Source: Streptomyces shenzhenensis
Lineage (GTDB): Bacteria; Actinomycetota; Actinomycetes; Streptomycetales; Streptomycetaceae
Length of the DNA: 64,000 nt
Reading direction: 5' to 3'
Assembly (NCBI RefSeq): GCF_021462265.1
Contig: NZ_JAJONF010000022.1
Coordinates: 1 to 64,000 of the forward strand
Below the pieces are notes generated by a model. That model was not told the DNA's origin, did not search any database, and worked only from the letters and a program-made list of their open reading frames with translations. Both the position numbers and the translations under genes were made by a program. Each line of letters begins with the position of its first letter. Positions within the stretch are counted from its first letter, which is position 1. Positions 49,849 through 59,346 of the stretch are shown here, one piece after another.

Positions 49849-51234
49849 CTAGCGGCCGGCCACCGCCTGCTTGACGAGCGTCTTGCCGAAGTCCCACATC
49901 AGGCCGCCGCCGCTGTGCGCGTCGTCCATCACATCGGTGAAGGCGTCCACGAAACGGTCGACGTCGGCCTCGTCGACGATCAGTGGCGGGATGAGCTTGA
50001 TCACCTCCAGGTGGTCGCCGGAGACCTGGGTGAGGATCCGGTGCCGTTGCAGCAGCGGTACGACGACCATCTGCGCGAACAGGCCCTTGCGGGCGGCCTG
50101 GAGCATGGTCCAGCGGCTGCGCAGTTTCAGTGAGCTGGGCCGGCCGAACTCGATGCCGATCATCAGGCCCCGGCCGCGCACCTCGGCGAGCAGTTCGTAC
50201 TTCTCGGTCAGCGCGGCGAGCCGGGACTTCAGCCGCTCCCCGACGGCCCGGGAGTTGGCGACGATCTGGTCGTTCTCCATCACGGAGAGGACGGCGAGCC
50301 CGGCCGCCATGGCCTGGGCGTTGGCACCGAAGCTCGCCGAGTGGACCAGGACCCGGTCCATGGAGGAGTAGACCTTCTTGAAGATCCAGTCCTTGCCGAG
50401 CGTGGCGCCGACCGGGACGTACCCGCCGGACAGCGCCTTCGCCACGCACACCAGGTCCGGCTCGACGCCCTCCTCGTGCTGGTAGGCGTAGAAGTCGCCG
50501 GTGCGGCCCAGGCCGGTCTGCACCTCGTCGGCGATGAGCAGAGCCTTGTGCCGGTGCAGCAGTTCCTGCGCGGCGCGCAGATAGCCGGGCGGTGCCTCGT
50601 GCACGCCCTTGCCCTGGATCGGCTCGACGATCAGGGCGGCGACATCGCCCTTCCTCAGCTCGCGGGCGAGCGCGTCGAGGTCACCGAGGGGTACCGCGGT
50701 GTCGGGAAGCAGCGGAGCGAAGCCGTCCCGGAAGCCGGCCTCGCCGTTGACCGACAGGGAGCCGGTGGTCAGGCCGTGGAAGGCGTGGTCGCAGTAGAGG
50801 ACACGAGGTCTGCCGGTGGCGAAGCGGGCGAACTTCAGAGCCGTCTCGACCGACTCGGTGCCGCTGTTGCCGAAGAACACCCGGTCCAGGTGCGGGCTGT
50901 GCGCGAGGAGCCGTTCGGCGAGCAGTCCGGGCAGCGGCTGGCAGTCGAAGCGGGTGAGGTCGGCCAGCTGGGCGTCCAGCACGTCGTGCAGGGCCTTGCG
51001 GACGACGGGGTGGTGACGGCCCAGCCCCATCACCCCGAACCCGGCGAGCATGTCCAGGTAGTCGTTGCCGTCCGCGTCCCAGAAGTGGGCACCCTCGGCC
51101 CGCTCGTAGACCTTGTCGAAGCCGATGGTGTGCAGCATGCGCGGAAGCTGGTGGTTGAGGTACTTGCCATGCAGCTCGTACCGCTCCCCGCCACGCTCGG
51201 CGAGCAGCGCCCCGAGGTCGAACTCCGTAGTCAT
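49849..51234 (-). CDS. Class-III aminotransferase of the hopanoid operon
   Basis: The 461-residue PLP enzyme (acetylornithine/ornithine aminotransferase type) has VFFGNSGTESVETALKFARFATGR, LIVEPIQGKGVHEAPPGYL, LLIADEVQTGLGRTGDFY (cofactor Asp) and the Schiff-base Lys in CVAKALSGGYVPVGATLG. Encoded after dxs with an ATGA overlap, it is the likely enzyme forming the terminal amine of aminobacteriohopanetriol (the HpnO role). That assignment follows from context and is not proven by sequence. Confidence 0.82.
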   Translation of the reverse strand: MTTEFDLGALLAERGGERYELHGKYLNHQLPRMLHTIGFDKVYERAEGAHFWDADGNDYLDMLAGFGVMGLGRHHPVVRKALHDVLDAQLADLTRFDCQPLPGLLAERLLAHSPHLDRVFFGNSGTESVETALKFARFATGRPRVLYCDHAFHGLTTGSLSVNGEAGFRDGFAPLLPDTAVPLGDLDALARELRKGDVAALIVEPIQGKGVHEAPPGYLRAAQELLHRHKALLIADEVQTGLGRTGDFYAYQHEEGVEPDLVCVAKALSGGYVPVGATLGKDWIFKKVYSSMDRVLVHSASFGANAQAMAAGLAVLSVMENDQIVANSRAVGERLKSRLAALTEKYELLAEVRGRGLMIGIEFGRPSSLKLRSRWTMLQAARKGLFAQMVVVPLLQRHRILTQVSGDHLEVIKLIPPLIVDEADVDRFVDAFTDVMDDAHSGGGLMWDFGKTLVKQAVAGR

Positions 51235-53252
51235 TGCCTCTCCTTGTCAGCACCCTCGGCGTCAGCGCCCCGAAGGGGCGCGGGGCGCATCGATGTGCGG
51301 CTGCCGCGGCGGGGCGCGACCAGCGCGGACGGCGCCGCACCCGCCGAACGACCCCCTGCGGCGCCCCCGTAGGCGCTGCCGTCCCCCCGCACCGCGAGGC
51401 TGGACCCGATCCGCCCCGCGATCTCCACCGGCGTCAACCCGATGTCGGCCAGCACCTCCCCCCGCTTGGCATGCGCCAGGAACTGCTCCGGAATCCCGAA
51501 CCTCCGCACCGGCACGTCCACTTCCGCGTCACCGAGCGCGAGCGCGACCGCCGCGCCGACACCGGCCGCCCTGCTGTTGTCCTCGACGACGGCCACCAGC
51601 TCGTGCCGGGCCGCCAGGGCCGGCAGCGCGGGATCGACGGGTTTGACCCAGCGCGGGTCCGCCACCGTGCAGCTGATGCCCCGGGCGGCCAGCAGCTCCG
51701 CGGCCTGGAGGCACACCGGCGCCATCACGCCGACCGCGACCAGCAGCACCCGCGGGTCCTCCCCACGGTGCAGGACGTCGATCCCGCCGACCCGGTCGAC
51801 CGCCGGGATCTCCGGGCCCACCGACTCCTTCGGGAACCGCACCAGCGTCGGCGCGTCGTCCACGGCGACGGCCTCGCGCAGCTGGAGCCGCAGCTGTTCG
51901 GCGTCGCGCGGGGCGGCGATCCTGAGGCCAGGGACGACCTGGAGCACCGACATGTCCCACATACCGTTGTGTGATGCGCCGTCGACGCCGGTCACACCCG
52001 CCCGGTCCAGGACGAACGTCACCCCGCAGCGGTGCAGCGCCACGTCCATCAGCAACTGGTCGAACGCGCGGTTCAGGAAGGTGGCGTAGACGGCGACGAC
52101 CGGGTGCAGCCCGCCGGTCGCGAGGCCGGCCGCCGAGACGGCCGCGTGCTGCTCGGCGATGCCGACGTCCCAGACCCGGTCCGGGAAGCGCTCGGCGAAC
52201 TTGCCGAGGCCGACCGGGTGCAGCATGGCCGCGGTGATCGCCACGACGTCGTCCCGCTCCTCGCCGATCCGGACGATCTCGTCGCCGAACACCGAGGTCC
52301 AGGACGGCCCGTTGGACGGCGCGAGCGGCTCGCAGGTGAGCGGGTCCATGACGCCGACGGTGTGGAAGTGGTCCTCCTCGTGGGCGAGGGCGGGCTCGTA
52401 GCCGCGGCCCTTCTCCGTGAGGCAGTGCACCAGCACCGGCCCGTGGAAGCGTTTCGCGCGCCGCAGGGCCGACTCGACCGCCCTGATGTCGTGGCCGTCG
52501 ATCGGGCCGACGTACTTGAGGCCCAGGTCCTCGAACATGCCCTGCGGGGCGAACGCGTCCTTGAAACCCTTCTTGGCGCCGTGCAGGGACTCGTAGATGG
52601 TGCTGCCGATGACCGGCGTGCGCAGCAGGACGCCCTTGCCCCAGGCCAGCATCCTCTCGTAGCCGTCGGTGGTGCGCAGCGTGGCGAGGTGGTTGGCGAG
52701 GCCCCCGATGGTGGGCGCGTAGGACCGCTCGTTGTCGTTGACGACGATGATCAGCGGCCGGTCCTTCGCCGCCGCGATGTTGTTGAGCGCCTCCCAGGCC
52801 ATCCCGCCGGTCAGCGCGCCGTCGCCGATCACCGCGACGACATGGCCCTTCTCCCCCTGCACCTGGCGGGCCTTGGCAAGGCCGTCGGCCCAGCCGAGCG
52901 CGGTGGAGGCATGGCTGTTCTCGATGACGTCGTGCTCGGACTCCTCGCGCGAGGGGTATCCGGACAGGCCGCCCTTGCCGCGCAGCTTGGAGAAGTCCTG
53001 ACGGCCGGTCAGCAGCTTGTGGACGTAACTCTGGTGGCCGGTGTCCCACAGGATGCGGTCGGCCGGGGACTCGAAGACCCGGTGCAGTGCGACGGTCAGT
53101 TCCACGACGCCCAGGTTGGGCCCGAGGTGACCACCGGTCCTGGCGACCGCGTGCACCAGGAACTCGCGTATTTCTTCGGACAGTTCGCCGAGTTCCGCCT
53201 CGGACAGCGCCTTCAGGTCGCGTGGTCCCCGGATGGTCTCCAGAATCGTCAC
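51231..53252 (-). CDS. dxs: 1-deoxy-D-xylulose-5-phosphate synthase
   Basis: The 673-residue DXS has GHLGPNLGVVELTVALH and DTGHQSYVHKLLTGR, the thiamine-diphosphate motif IGDGALTGGMAWEALNNI, and the activating Glu in IAEQHAAVSAAGLA. It condenses pyruvate and glyceraldehyde-3-phosphate, the first step of the MEP pathway. The C-terminus adds an extra 40 or so residues rich in Gly, Ala and Arg. The GTG start follows GAGAGGGG. It is a second-copy-type dxs placed inside the hopanoid operon, boosting precursor supply. Confidence 0.93.
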   Translation of the reverse strand: MTILETIRGPRDLKALSEAELGELSEEIREFLVHAVARTGGHLGPNLGVVELTVALHRVFESPADRILWDTGHQSYVHKLLTGRQDFSKLRGKGGLSGYPSREESEHDVIENSHASTALGWADGLAKARQVQGEKGHVVAVIGDGALTGGMAWEALNNIAAAKDRPLIIVVNDNERSYAPTIGGLANHLATLRTTDGYERMLAWGKGVLLRTPVIGSTIYESLHGAKKGFKDAFAPQGMFEDLGLKYVGPIDGHDIRAVESALRRAKRFHGPVLVHCLTEKGRGYEPALAHEEDHFHTVGVMDPLTCEPLAPSNGPSWTSVFGDEIVRIGEERDDVVAITAAMLHPVGLGKFAERFPDRVWDVGIAEQHAAVSAAGLATGGLHPVVAVYATFLNRAFDQLLMDVALHRCGVTFVLDRAGVTGVDGASHNGMWDMSVLQVVPGLRIAAPRDAEQLRLQLREAVAVDDAPTLVRFPKESVGPEIPAVDRVGGIDVLHRGEDPRVLLVAVGVMAPVCLQAAELLAARGISCTVADPRWVKPVDPALPALAARHELVAVVEDNSRAAGVGAAVALALGDAEVDVPVRRFGIPEQFLAHAKRGEVLADIGLTPVEIAGRIGSSLAVRGDGSAYGGAAGGRSAGAAPSALVAPRRGSRTSMRPAPLRGADAEGADKERQ

Positions 53253-53279
53253 GCTCGGCCCCCTCTCGGTCCGTGCTGT

Positions 53280-54437
53280 TCAGCTCACCGTGACGGCGGG
53301 TGCTCCGGACCCGGCGCCGTCCTGCTCCATCTGCTCGGCGATCTTCATCGCTTCCTCGATGAGGGTCTCCACGATCTTCGACTCGGGCACGGTCTTGATG
53401 ACCTCGCCCTTGACGAAGATCTGCCCCTTGCCATTGCCGGAGGCCACCCCCAGGTCGGCCTCCCGCGCCTCGCCGGGGCCGTTGACCACGCATCCCATGA
53501 CGGCGACCCGCAGCGGCACCTCCATGCCCTCCAGGCCGGCCGTCACCTCGTCCGCCAGCTTGTAGACGTCGACCTGGGCGCGACCGCAGGACGGGCAGGA
53601 GACGATCTCCAGGCGCCGCTGCCTCAGGTTCAGCGACTCCAGGATCTGGATGCCGACCTTGACCTCCTCGGCCGGCGGGGCGGACAGCGAGACGCGGATC
53701 GTGTCACCGATGCCCTGGGACAGCAATGCTCCGAAGGCGACCGCCGACTTGACCGTGCCCTGGAACGCCGGGCCGGCCTCCGTGACCCCGAGGTGCAGCG
53801 GGTAGTCGCACTGGGCGGCGAGCTGCCGGTACGCCTCGATCATCACGACCGGGTCGTTGTGCTTGACGGAGATCTTGATGTCCCGGAAGTCGTGCTCCTC
53901 GAAGAGCGAGGCCTCCCACAGCGCACTCTCCACAAGCGCCTCGGGCGTCGCCTTCCCGTACTTCTGGAGCAGCCGGCGATCGAGCGAGCCGGCGTTGACC
54001 CCGATACGGATCGGCGTGCCGCGGTCCCCGGCGGCCCGTGCGATCTGCTTCACCTGGTCGTCGAACTGCTTGATGTTGCCGGGGTTCACGCGGACCGCCG
54101 CGCAGCCGGCCTCGATGGCCGCGAAGACGTACTTGGGCTGGAAGTGGATGTCGGCGATCACCGGGATCTGGGACTTCCGCGCGATCGTCGCCAGGGCGTC
54201 CGCGTCCTCCTGCGTGGGGCAGGCGACGCGGACGATCTGGCAGCCGGACGCGGTGAGTTCGGCGATCTGCTGGAGGGTGGCACCGATGTCCGAGGTGCGG
54301 GTGGTGGTCATCGACTGCACCGACACCGGAGCGCCACCGCCGACGGCGACGGGCCCGACGTGGATCTGCCGGGAGACCCGCCGTTCGGCGATCGGCCGGG
54401 CCGGGACCTCGGGGAGGCCCAGGGGGATCGCGGTCAT
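53280..54437 (-). CDS. ispG: 4-hydroxy-3-methylbut-2-enyl diphosphate synthase (flavodoxin)
   Basis: The 385-residue IspG/GcpE has IHVGPVAVGGGAPVSVQSMTTT, DIHFQPKYVFAAIEAGCAAVRVNPGNIK, and the C-terminal iron-sulfur region with EIVSCPSCGRAQVDVYK and VAVMGCVVNGPGEAREADLG. It converts cyclic methylerythritol diphosphate to HMBPP with a [4Fe-4S] cluster. The ATG has GGGAGTGA upstream. It is 4 bases downstream of hpnH. Confidence 0.95.
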   Translation of the reverse strand: MTAIPLGLPEVPARPIAERRVSRQIHVGPVAVGGGAPVSVQSMTTTRTSDIGATLQQIAELTASGCQIVRVACPTQEDADALATIARKSQIPVIADIHFQPKYVFAAIEAGCAAVRVNPGNIKQFDDQVKQIARAAGDRGTPIRIGVNAGSLDRRLLQKYGKATPEALVESALWEASLFEEHDFRDIKISVKHNDPVVMIEAYRQLAAQCDYPLHLGVTEAGPAFQGTVKSAVAFGALLSQGIGDTIRVSLSAPPAEEVKVGIQILESLNLRQRRLEIVSCPSCGRAQVDVYKLADEVTAGLEGMEVPLRVAVMGCVVNGPGEAREADLGVASGNGKGQIFVKGEVIKTVPESKIVETLIEEAMKIAEQMEQDGAGSGAPAVTVS

Positions 54438-54441
54438 GCCG

Positions 54442-55464
54442 TCACTCCCGGTTCCCGGAGACCGTCTCGCGCATCGCGCGCAGGGACTCCTTGAGCGAAC
54501 CCATGGTGGCGAGGACGGCGGTGGGCTCGTAGCCGCAGTGCGCCATGCAGTTGGCACAGCGCGGGTCCTTGCCGCGGCCGTACTTGTCCCAGTCGGTCTT
54601 CTCGATGAGTTCGCGGTACGTCGGCACGTATCCGTCACTCATCAGGTAGCAGGGGCGCTGCCAGCCGAAGAGCGAGTAGTTCGGGATCGCCCAGGCCGTG
54701 CACGGGAAGTCGACCTTGCCCTCCAGGAAGTCCAGGAAGAGCGGGGAGTGGTTGAGCCGCCACTTCTTCCGGTTGCCGCCCGCGAAGGCCTTCTTGAAGA
54801 GTTCGCGGGTCTGCTCCACGCCGAGGAAGTGCTCCTGGTCGGGGGCCTTCTCGTAGGCGTAGGCGGGCGAGATCATCATCTCGTCGACCTTCAGGTCGTC
54901 GTTGAGGAAGTTGAGCACCTCGATGATGGTCTGGGGGGTGTCCGTGTTGAAGAAGGTCGAGTTGGTGGTCACCCGGAAGCCGCGCCGCTTGGCTTCCTTG
55001 ATGGCCTCCACCGCCTCGTCGAACACCCCTTCCTTCGCAACGGACTCGTCGTGCCGCTCGCGCAGCCCGTCGATGTGCACCGCGAAGGCGAAGTAGGGCG
55101 AGGGCGTGAACTTGTCCATCTTCTTGCGCAGCAGCATCGCGTTGGTGCACAGGAAGACGTACTTCCGCTTCGCCACCAACTGCCGCACGATCTCGTCGAT
55201 CTGAGGATGCATCAGCGGCTCGCCGCCCGCGATGGAGACCATCGGGGCACCGGACTCCAGCACCGCACCGACCGCCTGGGCGACGGGCATACGCTGCTTG
55301 AGCACCCCCGCCGGATGCTGGATCTTGCCGCAGCCCTCACATTTCAGGTTGCACGCGAAGAGGGGTTCAAGCTCCACGATCAGCGGGAACTTGTCCCGCT
55401 TGCGGAGCTTCTGTTCGGCCAAGTAAGTAGCGACCTTGATCGACTGACGCAGCGGCATGGCCAT
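54442..55464 (-). CDS. hpnH: Adenosyl-hopene transferase (radical SAM)
   Basis: The 340-residue radical-SAM enzyme has the CxxxCxxC cluster site in ACNLKCEGCGKIQHP, SIAGGEPLMHPQIDEIV, TTNSTFFNTDTPQTIIEVLNFL and a Cys-rich C-terminus DPRCANCMAHCGYEPTAV. HpnH adds the 5'-deoxyadenosyl radical to diploptene, making adenosylhopane. ATG 55464 follows GGAGGTGA at 5 bases. It lies 5 bases after hpnG. Confidence 0.95.
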   Translation of the reverse strand: MAMPLRQSIKVATYLAEQKLRKRDKFPLIVELEPLFACNLKCEGCGKIQHPAGVLKQRMPVAQAVGAVLESGAPMVSIAGGEPLMHPQIDEIVRQLVAKRKYVFLCTNAMLLRKKMDKFTPSPYFAFAVHIDGLRERHDESVAKEGVFDEAVEAIKEAKRRGFRVTTNSTFFNTDTPQTIIEVLNFLNDDLKVDEMMISPAYAYEKAPDQEHFLGVEQTRELFKKAFAGGNRKKWRLNHSPLFLDFLEGKVDFPCTAWAIPNYSLFGWQRPCYLMSDGYVPTYRELIEKTDWDKYGRGKDPRCANCMAHCGYEPTAVLATMGSLKESLRAMRETVSGNRE

Positions 55465-55469
55465 CTGGC

Positions 55470-56111
55470 TCACCTCCGGGGGAGCAGCAAAGAACGGTGC
55501 CATTCGAAGAAAGCAGGAAGAACGGATCGAAGAACGCGGAAAGCAGATATCCCACCGCGCACCGTGCCGATCCGGACGAGTTCGTGTTCAGGGGCGTCCA
55601 CGACCACTCGTACGGCCGCGACCGGGCGGTCGCCCGCGCGGACGGCGCTCAGGAGCGTGGCCGCCGATTCCATGTCGACCGCGATCGCGCCGGTCGCGAG
55701 CAGGTCTGATCGCTCGTGACCGCGGACGACATGATCGGAGCCGGTGAGGGGGCCGGTGTGGACGGTGCGGCCGGGCAGGGTCCGGACGAGTTCTTTCACC
55801 AGGAGTTCGGTGCCCACGCACGGGACGCTGCCGCGGGGGTCCCGGGTCTCCTCGGCGACGACCAGGTCGCCGGGGTGCATGCCGGGGGCGAGTCCCGCGC
55901 AGAAGCCCGTCGCCAGGACCGCGGCGGCGGCGAGCGCCGGGTCGGCCAGGACCCGGGTGACGGACCGCTCCGCCGCTTTGGGCCCCATGCCCGTACGCAG
56001 CACGGTGACCGGCCCGCCCGAGCCGCCCCTTTCGCCGGCGCGCAGGGCGAGGTGCTCGATGCCGAGTGCGCAGGCGATCAGCAGCGGGGCCGGCGCGGGC
56101 GTGGTGTTCAT
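55470..56111 (-). CDS. hpnG: Hopanoid phosphorylase-like nucleosidase
   Basis: The 213-residue nucleoside-phosphorylase-fold protein has LLIACALGIEHLALRAG, VLRTGMGPKAAERSV, TGFCAGLAPGMHPGDLVVAEE and the base/ribose site ATGAIAVDMESAATL. HpnG removes adenine from adenosylhopane to give (phospho)ribosylhopane. Its start overlaps the shc stop (TGATG), so the two are coupled. Confidence 0.92.
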   Translation of the reverse strand: MNTTPAPAPLLIACALGIEHLALRAGERGGSGGPVTVLRTGMGPKAAERSVTRVLADPALAAAAVLATGFCAGLAPGMHPGDLVVAEETRDPRGSVPCVGTELLVKELVRTLPGRTVHTGPLTGSDHVVRGHERSDLLATGAIAVDMESAATLLSAVRAGDRPVAAVRVVVDAPEHELVRIGTVRGGISAFRVLRSVLPAFFEWHRSLLLPRR

Positions 56112-58102
56112 CAGTCCCCCTCGGCCTCGGGGGTGGGCTCGCCGTGGACGTAGCGGCCGAGGGCGGTGAGCGGGAAGACCTGCCGGTAGAGGTGGTAGTT
56201 GATGGAGAAGTCCCAGGGGAAGCCGGTGCCGGTGAAGTACGGCTCGTCCCAGGAGCCGTCCTCCGCCTGCGTCTCGGCGAGCCACCTGACGCCCCGCTCG
56301 ACGGCTTTGGACTCCTTCTCCCCCGCGGCGAGCAGCGCCATCAGCGCCCACGCCGTCTGGGAGGCCGTGGAGACGCCGCGCCCGCTCCAGTCGTCCGCGT
56401 ACTTGTAGGAGCGCAGATCCTCACCCCAGCCGCCGTCCTCGTTCTGGACCTGCTCCAGCCAGCTCACCGCGCGCCGGATCGCCGGATGCGAGGCCGGCAG
56501 GCCGGCCGCCGTGAGCGCGGGTACCACCGACCCGGTGCCGTACACGTAGTTGACGCCCCAGCGCCCGAACCACGAGCCGTTGGGCTCCTGTTCGGCGAGC
56601 AGCCACTCGACGCCGCGCCGGGTGCGCGGGTCGTGGGACATGCCCTCGAAGGCGAGCATCTCCACGACGTGCGCGGTGACGTCGGCCGACGGCGGGTCGA
56701 TGACCTCGCCGAAGTCGCAGAACGGCAGCCGGTTGGGGAACGGGCTGGTGTTGTCGACGTCGAAGGCCCCCCACGCCCCGTTCTTCGACTGCATGCCGAG
56801 GTTCCAGCGCACCCCGCGCCCGATGGCCTTCTCCATCCGCTCCGGGTCGTGGTGCCGGACCCGGCGCAGGGCGAGGACGACCTCGGCGGTGTCGTCGATG
56901 TCGGGGTAGTTGTCGTTGTGGAACTCGAACGCCCAGCCGCCCGGCGGCAGTTGGGGGCGCTTCACGGCCCAGTCGCCGGGCCGCACGATCTGTTCGGCAA
57001 GCATCCAGTCGGCGGCCTTGACGAGCTGCGGGTGGTCGGCGGGCAGCCCGGCGTCGGCGAGGGCGATGGTCGCAAGGCAGGTGTCCCACACCGGCGACTG
57101 GCAGGCCTCGATCATCCTGGAGCCGTCCGCGCGCCACACGGCGTATCGATCCAGCGACTCGAGTCCCGCGCGCATCACGGGGTGTTCGAGGTCGTAGCCG
57201 AGCAGGTACAGGGCGATCACCGAGTACACGGCCGGGGGCTGGATGCCGCCCCACGCGCCGTCGTTCTCCTGGCGCTCGACGATCCAGCGGGCGGCGGAGT
57301 TCAGCGCGGAGCCGCGCAGCCGGCGCAGCGCGACCTTGCGGTAGCCGCGGACAACCTTGTCGAGCCGCTGGAAGACGCCCTCCCAGCTCGCCACCGGGGC
57401 AAGCGGCTGGGGCGGGTTCGGATGCGCCGGGTCGGTGTGGAGTTCGTCCAGCGCGAAAGGGGCGGGGCGCACCGGTCGCTTGGCCGAGACCACGGTGAGC
57501 GGCACGATGGTCTGCCGGGCCCACTGGCCGAAGTTGTAGATGCTGAGCGGGAACCACTTGGGGAAGTACAGGAGCTCCGGCGGGAGTTCGGGCAGGTCCT
57601 CCCACTTCCACCAGCCGAACAGGGCCAGCCAGATCCGGGTGAAGACGCGGGCGGCGGCGATCCCGCCGCGCTCGCGGACCCAGGCCGACGCCTTCGCCAT
57701 GTGGGGCGCGTCCGGCGCGTCCCCGGCCAGCCGCAGCGCGACGTACGCCTCGATGGTGGTGGAGAGTTCGCCCGGGCCGCCGTAGAAGGTGGCCCAGGTG
57801 CCGTCCTCGCGCTGCTCGCCCCGGATGAAGAGCGCGGCGGCCGCGGTCGTCGACTCGTCGCGGATGCCCAGGAACTGACGGAGCAGCAGGTCCTCGGCGT
57901 CCATGGTGACGTTGGTCTCCAGGTCGCCCTTCCACCAGCCCTGCGCGTCCTGCCGCGCGAGCAGATGGGCGGTGGCACGCCGCACGGCGCGTTCGGCGGC
58001 TTCTTGCACCCCGGCCGCCACGGGGGTGGTGAGTTCGGTGCTGGCCGAGTCGGCCCGGGGCGGCGGGGCGGCCCCGGTGCTTCCGTCGGTCGTCGCTGTC
58101 AT
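56111..58102 (-). CDS. shc: Squalene-hopene cyclase
   Basis: The 663-residue cyclase has the catalytic DxDDTA motif in YPDIDDTAEVVLAL and several QW repeats (for example QNEDGGWGED, QEPNGSWFGRWG, QAEDGSWDEPYFTG). It is a monotopic membrane enzyme cyclising squalene to hopene/hopanol. The start at 58102 follows GAAGGGGAA; in-frame codons upstream are low-complexity. The 117-base gap to the polyprenyl synthase stop may contain an internal promoter. Confidence 0.96.
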   Translation of the reverse strand: MTATTDGSTGAAPPPRADSASTELTTPVAAGVQEAAERAVRRATAHLLARQDAQGWWKGDLETNVTMDAEDLLLRQFLGIRDESTTAAAALFIRGEQREDGTWATFYGGPGELSTTIEAYVALRLAGDAPDAPHMAKASAWVRERGGIAAARVFTRIWLALFGWWKWEDLPELPPELLYFPKWFPLSIYNFGQWARQTIVPLTVVSAKRPVRPAPFALDELHTDPAHPNPPQPLAPVASWEGVFQRLDKVVRGYRKVALRRLRGSALNSAARWIVERQENDGAWGGIQPPAVYSVIALYLLGYDLEHPVMRAGLESLDRYAVWRADGSRMIEACQSPVWDTCLATIALADAGLPADHPQLVKAADWMLAEQIVRPGDWAVKRPQLPPGGWAFEFHNDNYPDIDDTAEVVLALRRVRHHDPERMEKAIGRGVRWNLGMQSKNGAWGAFDVDNTSPFPNRLPFCDFGEVIDPPSADVTAHVVEMLAFEGMSHDPRTRRGVEWLLAEQEPNGSWFGRWGVNYVYGTGSVVPALTAAGLPASHPAIRRAVSWLEQVQNEDGGWGEDLRSYKYADDWSGRGVSTASQTAWALMALLAAGEKESKAVERGVRWLAETQAEDGSWDEPYFTGTGFPWDFSINYHLYRQVFPLTALGRYVHGEPTPEAEGD

Positions 58103-58219
58103 GGCTTCCCCTTCGTGCAGTCGTACGAAATCGTTCTGCTGTGGGTCCGCCGTCGGCCGGTGCTGGCTGCGCGTTCGCACCGGCCGGCGACTACGCGAGG
58201 GTTGTTCGACCGATAATGA

Positions 58220-59287
58220 TCATCTCTTTCGTACGACGACGAAGTCCGCCAGCGCCGTGAACCGGGCCCGGACCTGGGCGGGCATGTCGACGGCGTGGAG
58301 GGCTTCGATGGCGATGGTGTGCTGACGGCGCGCCTCTTCGGCGGTCCACTCGCGGCCGCCGGCCTCCTCGATGAGGGCGGCGCGGGCCGCGAACTCCTCC
58401 TCGGAGAAGTTCTCGAAGTCGCTGCTCTTGGCGTCGGCCGCGAGGATCTCGCCGAGCTGCTCGGAGGCGGGCCCGCCCGCGGCGAGGGCGGCGACGACGG
58501 GCAGGGACTTCTTGCGCTGGCGCAGGTCGCTCCAGGTCTGCTTGCCGGTGGACTCCGGATCGCCCCAGATGCCGAGCAGGTCGTCGACGGCCTGGAAGGC
58601 GAGGCCGAGGTGGTAGCCGTACTTCTCCAGGGTGTCGGCGGTACGGTCGTCGGCGCCGCCCAGCACCGCGCCGATGGAGCTGGAGGCGGCCAGCAGCGCG
58701 CCGGTCTTGTTGCCCTCCATCTCCAGGCACTCCTCGACGCTGACGCGGTCGCGGTGCTCGTAGGAGATGTCCTGGGCCTGGCCGTCGATCAGGGCGCGGG
58801 TGGCGGTGGTGAGCCGGCGGGTGGCCCGGCCGGCCTCGACGGTGCCGAGTTCGAGGAGGACCTCGTTGGCGAGGGCGAACAGGGCGTCGCCGACCAGGAT
58901 GGCCTGGGCGGGGCCGTGCACCTTCCAGACGGTGTCGCGGTGCCGGCGCTGTTCGTCGCCGTCCATCAGGTCGTCGTGCAGCAGGGAGAAGTTGTGGACG
59001 AGTTCGACGGCGACGGCGCCGGGGATGCCGACCTCGGGGGCGGCACCGGTGACCTCGGCGGAGAGCACGGCGAGCGCGGGCCGTACGGCCTTGCCGCCGT
59101 CGCCGTCGGCGGGGTTGCCCGCGGCGTCGATCCAGCCGAAGTGGTAGGCGGCAACGGTGTCCATGGGAGGTGCCAGGCGGTCGACGGCCGCCCGCAGTAC
59201 CGGTGTGGCAAGGGTCCGGCCGCGCTCCAGGAGCGCGGTCACGTCCACCGCGTCGGCAGCCGTCTCGGCCGGGGGCACAGTGGGCAC
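58220..59287 (-). CDS. Polyprenyl (farnesyl-type) diphosphate synthase
   Basis: The 355-residue isoprenyl synthase has FARM LLHDDLMDGDEQRR, second Asp-rich SARM VDDLLGIWGDPESTGK, GNKTGALLAASSSIGAVLGG and KYGYHLGLAFQAVDD. It most likely makes farnesyl diphosphate for squalene. GTG 59287 follows AGAGGAG, the best ribosome site. GTG 59350, overlapping the hpnE stop (GTGA), would add 21 residues. Confidence 0.9.
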   Translation of the reverse strand: MPTVPPAETAADAVDVTALLERGRTLATPVLRAAVDRLAPPMDTVAAYHFGWIDAAGNPADGDGGKAVRPALAVLSAEVTGAAPEVGIPGAVAVELVHNFSLLHDDLMDGDEQRRHRDTVWKVHGPAQAILVGDALFALANEVLLELGTVEAGRATRRLTTATRALIDGQAQDISYEHRDRVSVEECLEMEGNKTGALLAASSSIGAVLGGADDRTADTLEKYGYHLGLAFQAVDDLLGIWGDPESTGKQTWSDLRQRKKSLPVVAALAAGGPASEQLGEILAADAKSSDFENFSEEEFAARAALIEEAGGREWTAEEARRQHTIAIEALHAVDMPAQVRARFTALADFVVVRKR

Positions 59288-59346
59288 AGTTTCTCCTCTT
59301 GTTGCGGTACCGGGGGTGCGGGGGCCTGCCGCCTGCTGATCGAGCG

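Noticed and set aside
52032..54494. 820-codon plus-strand frame across dxs and ispG
   Set aside because: It spans two certain genes on the opposite strand and shows no family motif.
56066..58216. 716-codon plus-strand frame antisense to shc
   Set aside because: Shadow of the cyclase gene; no ribosome site or recognisable domain.
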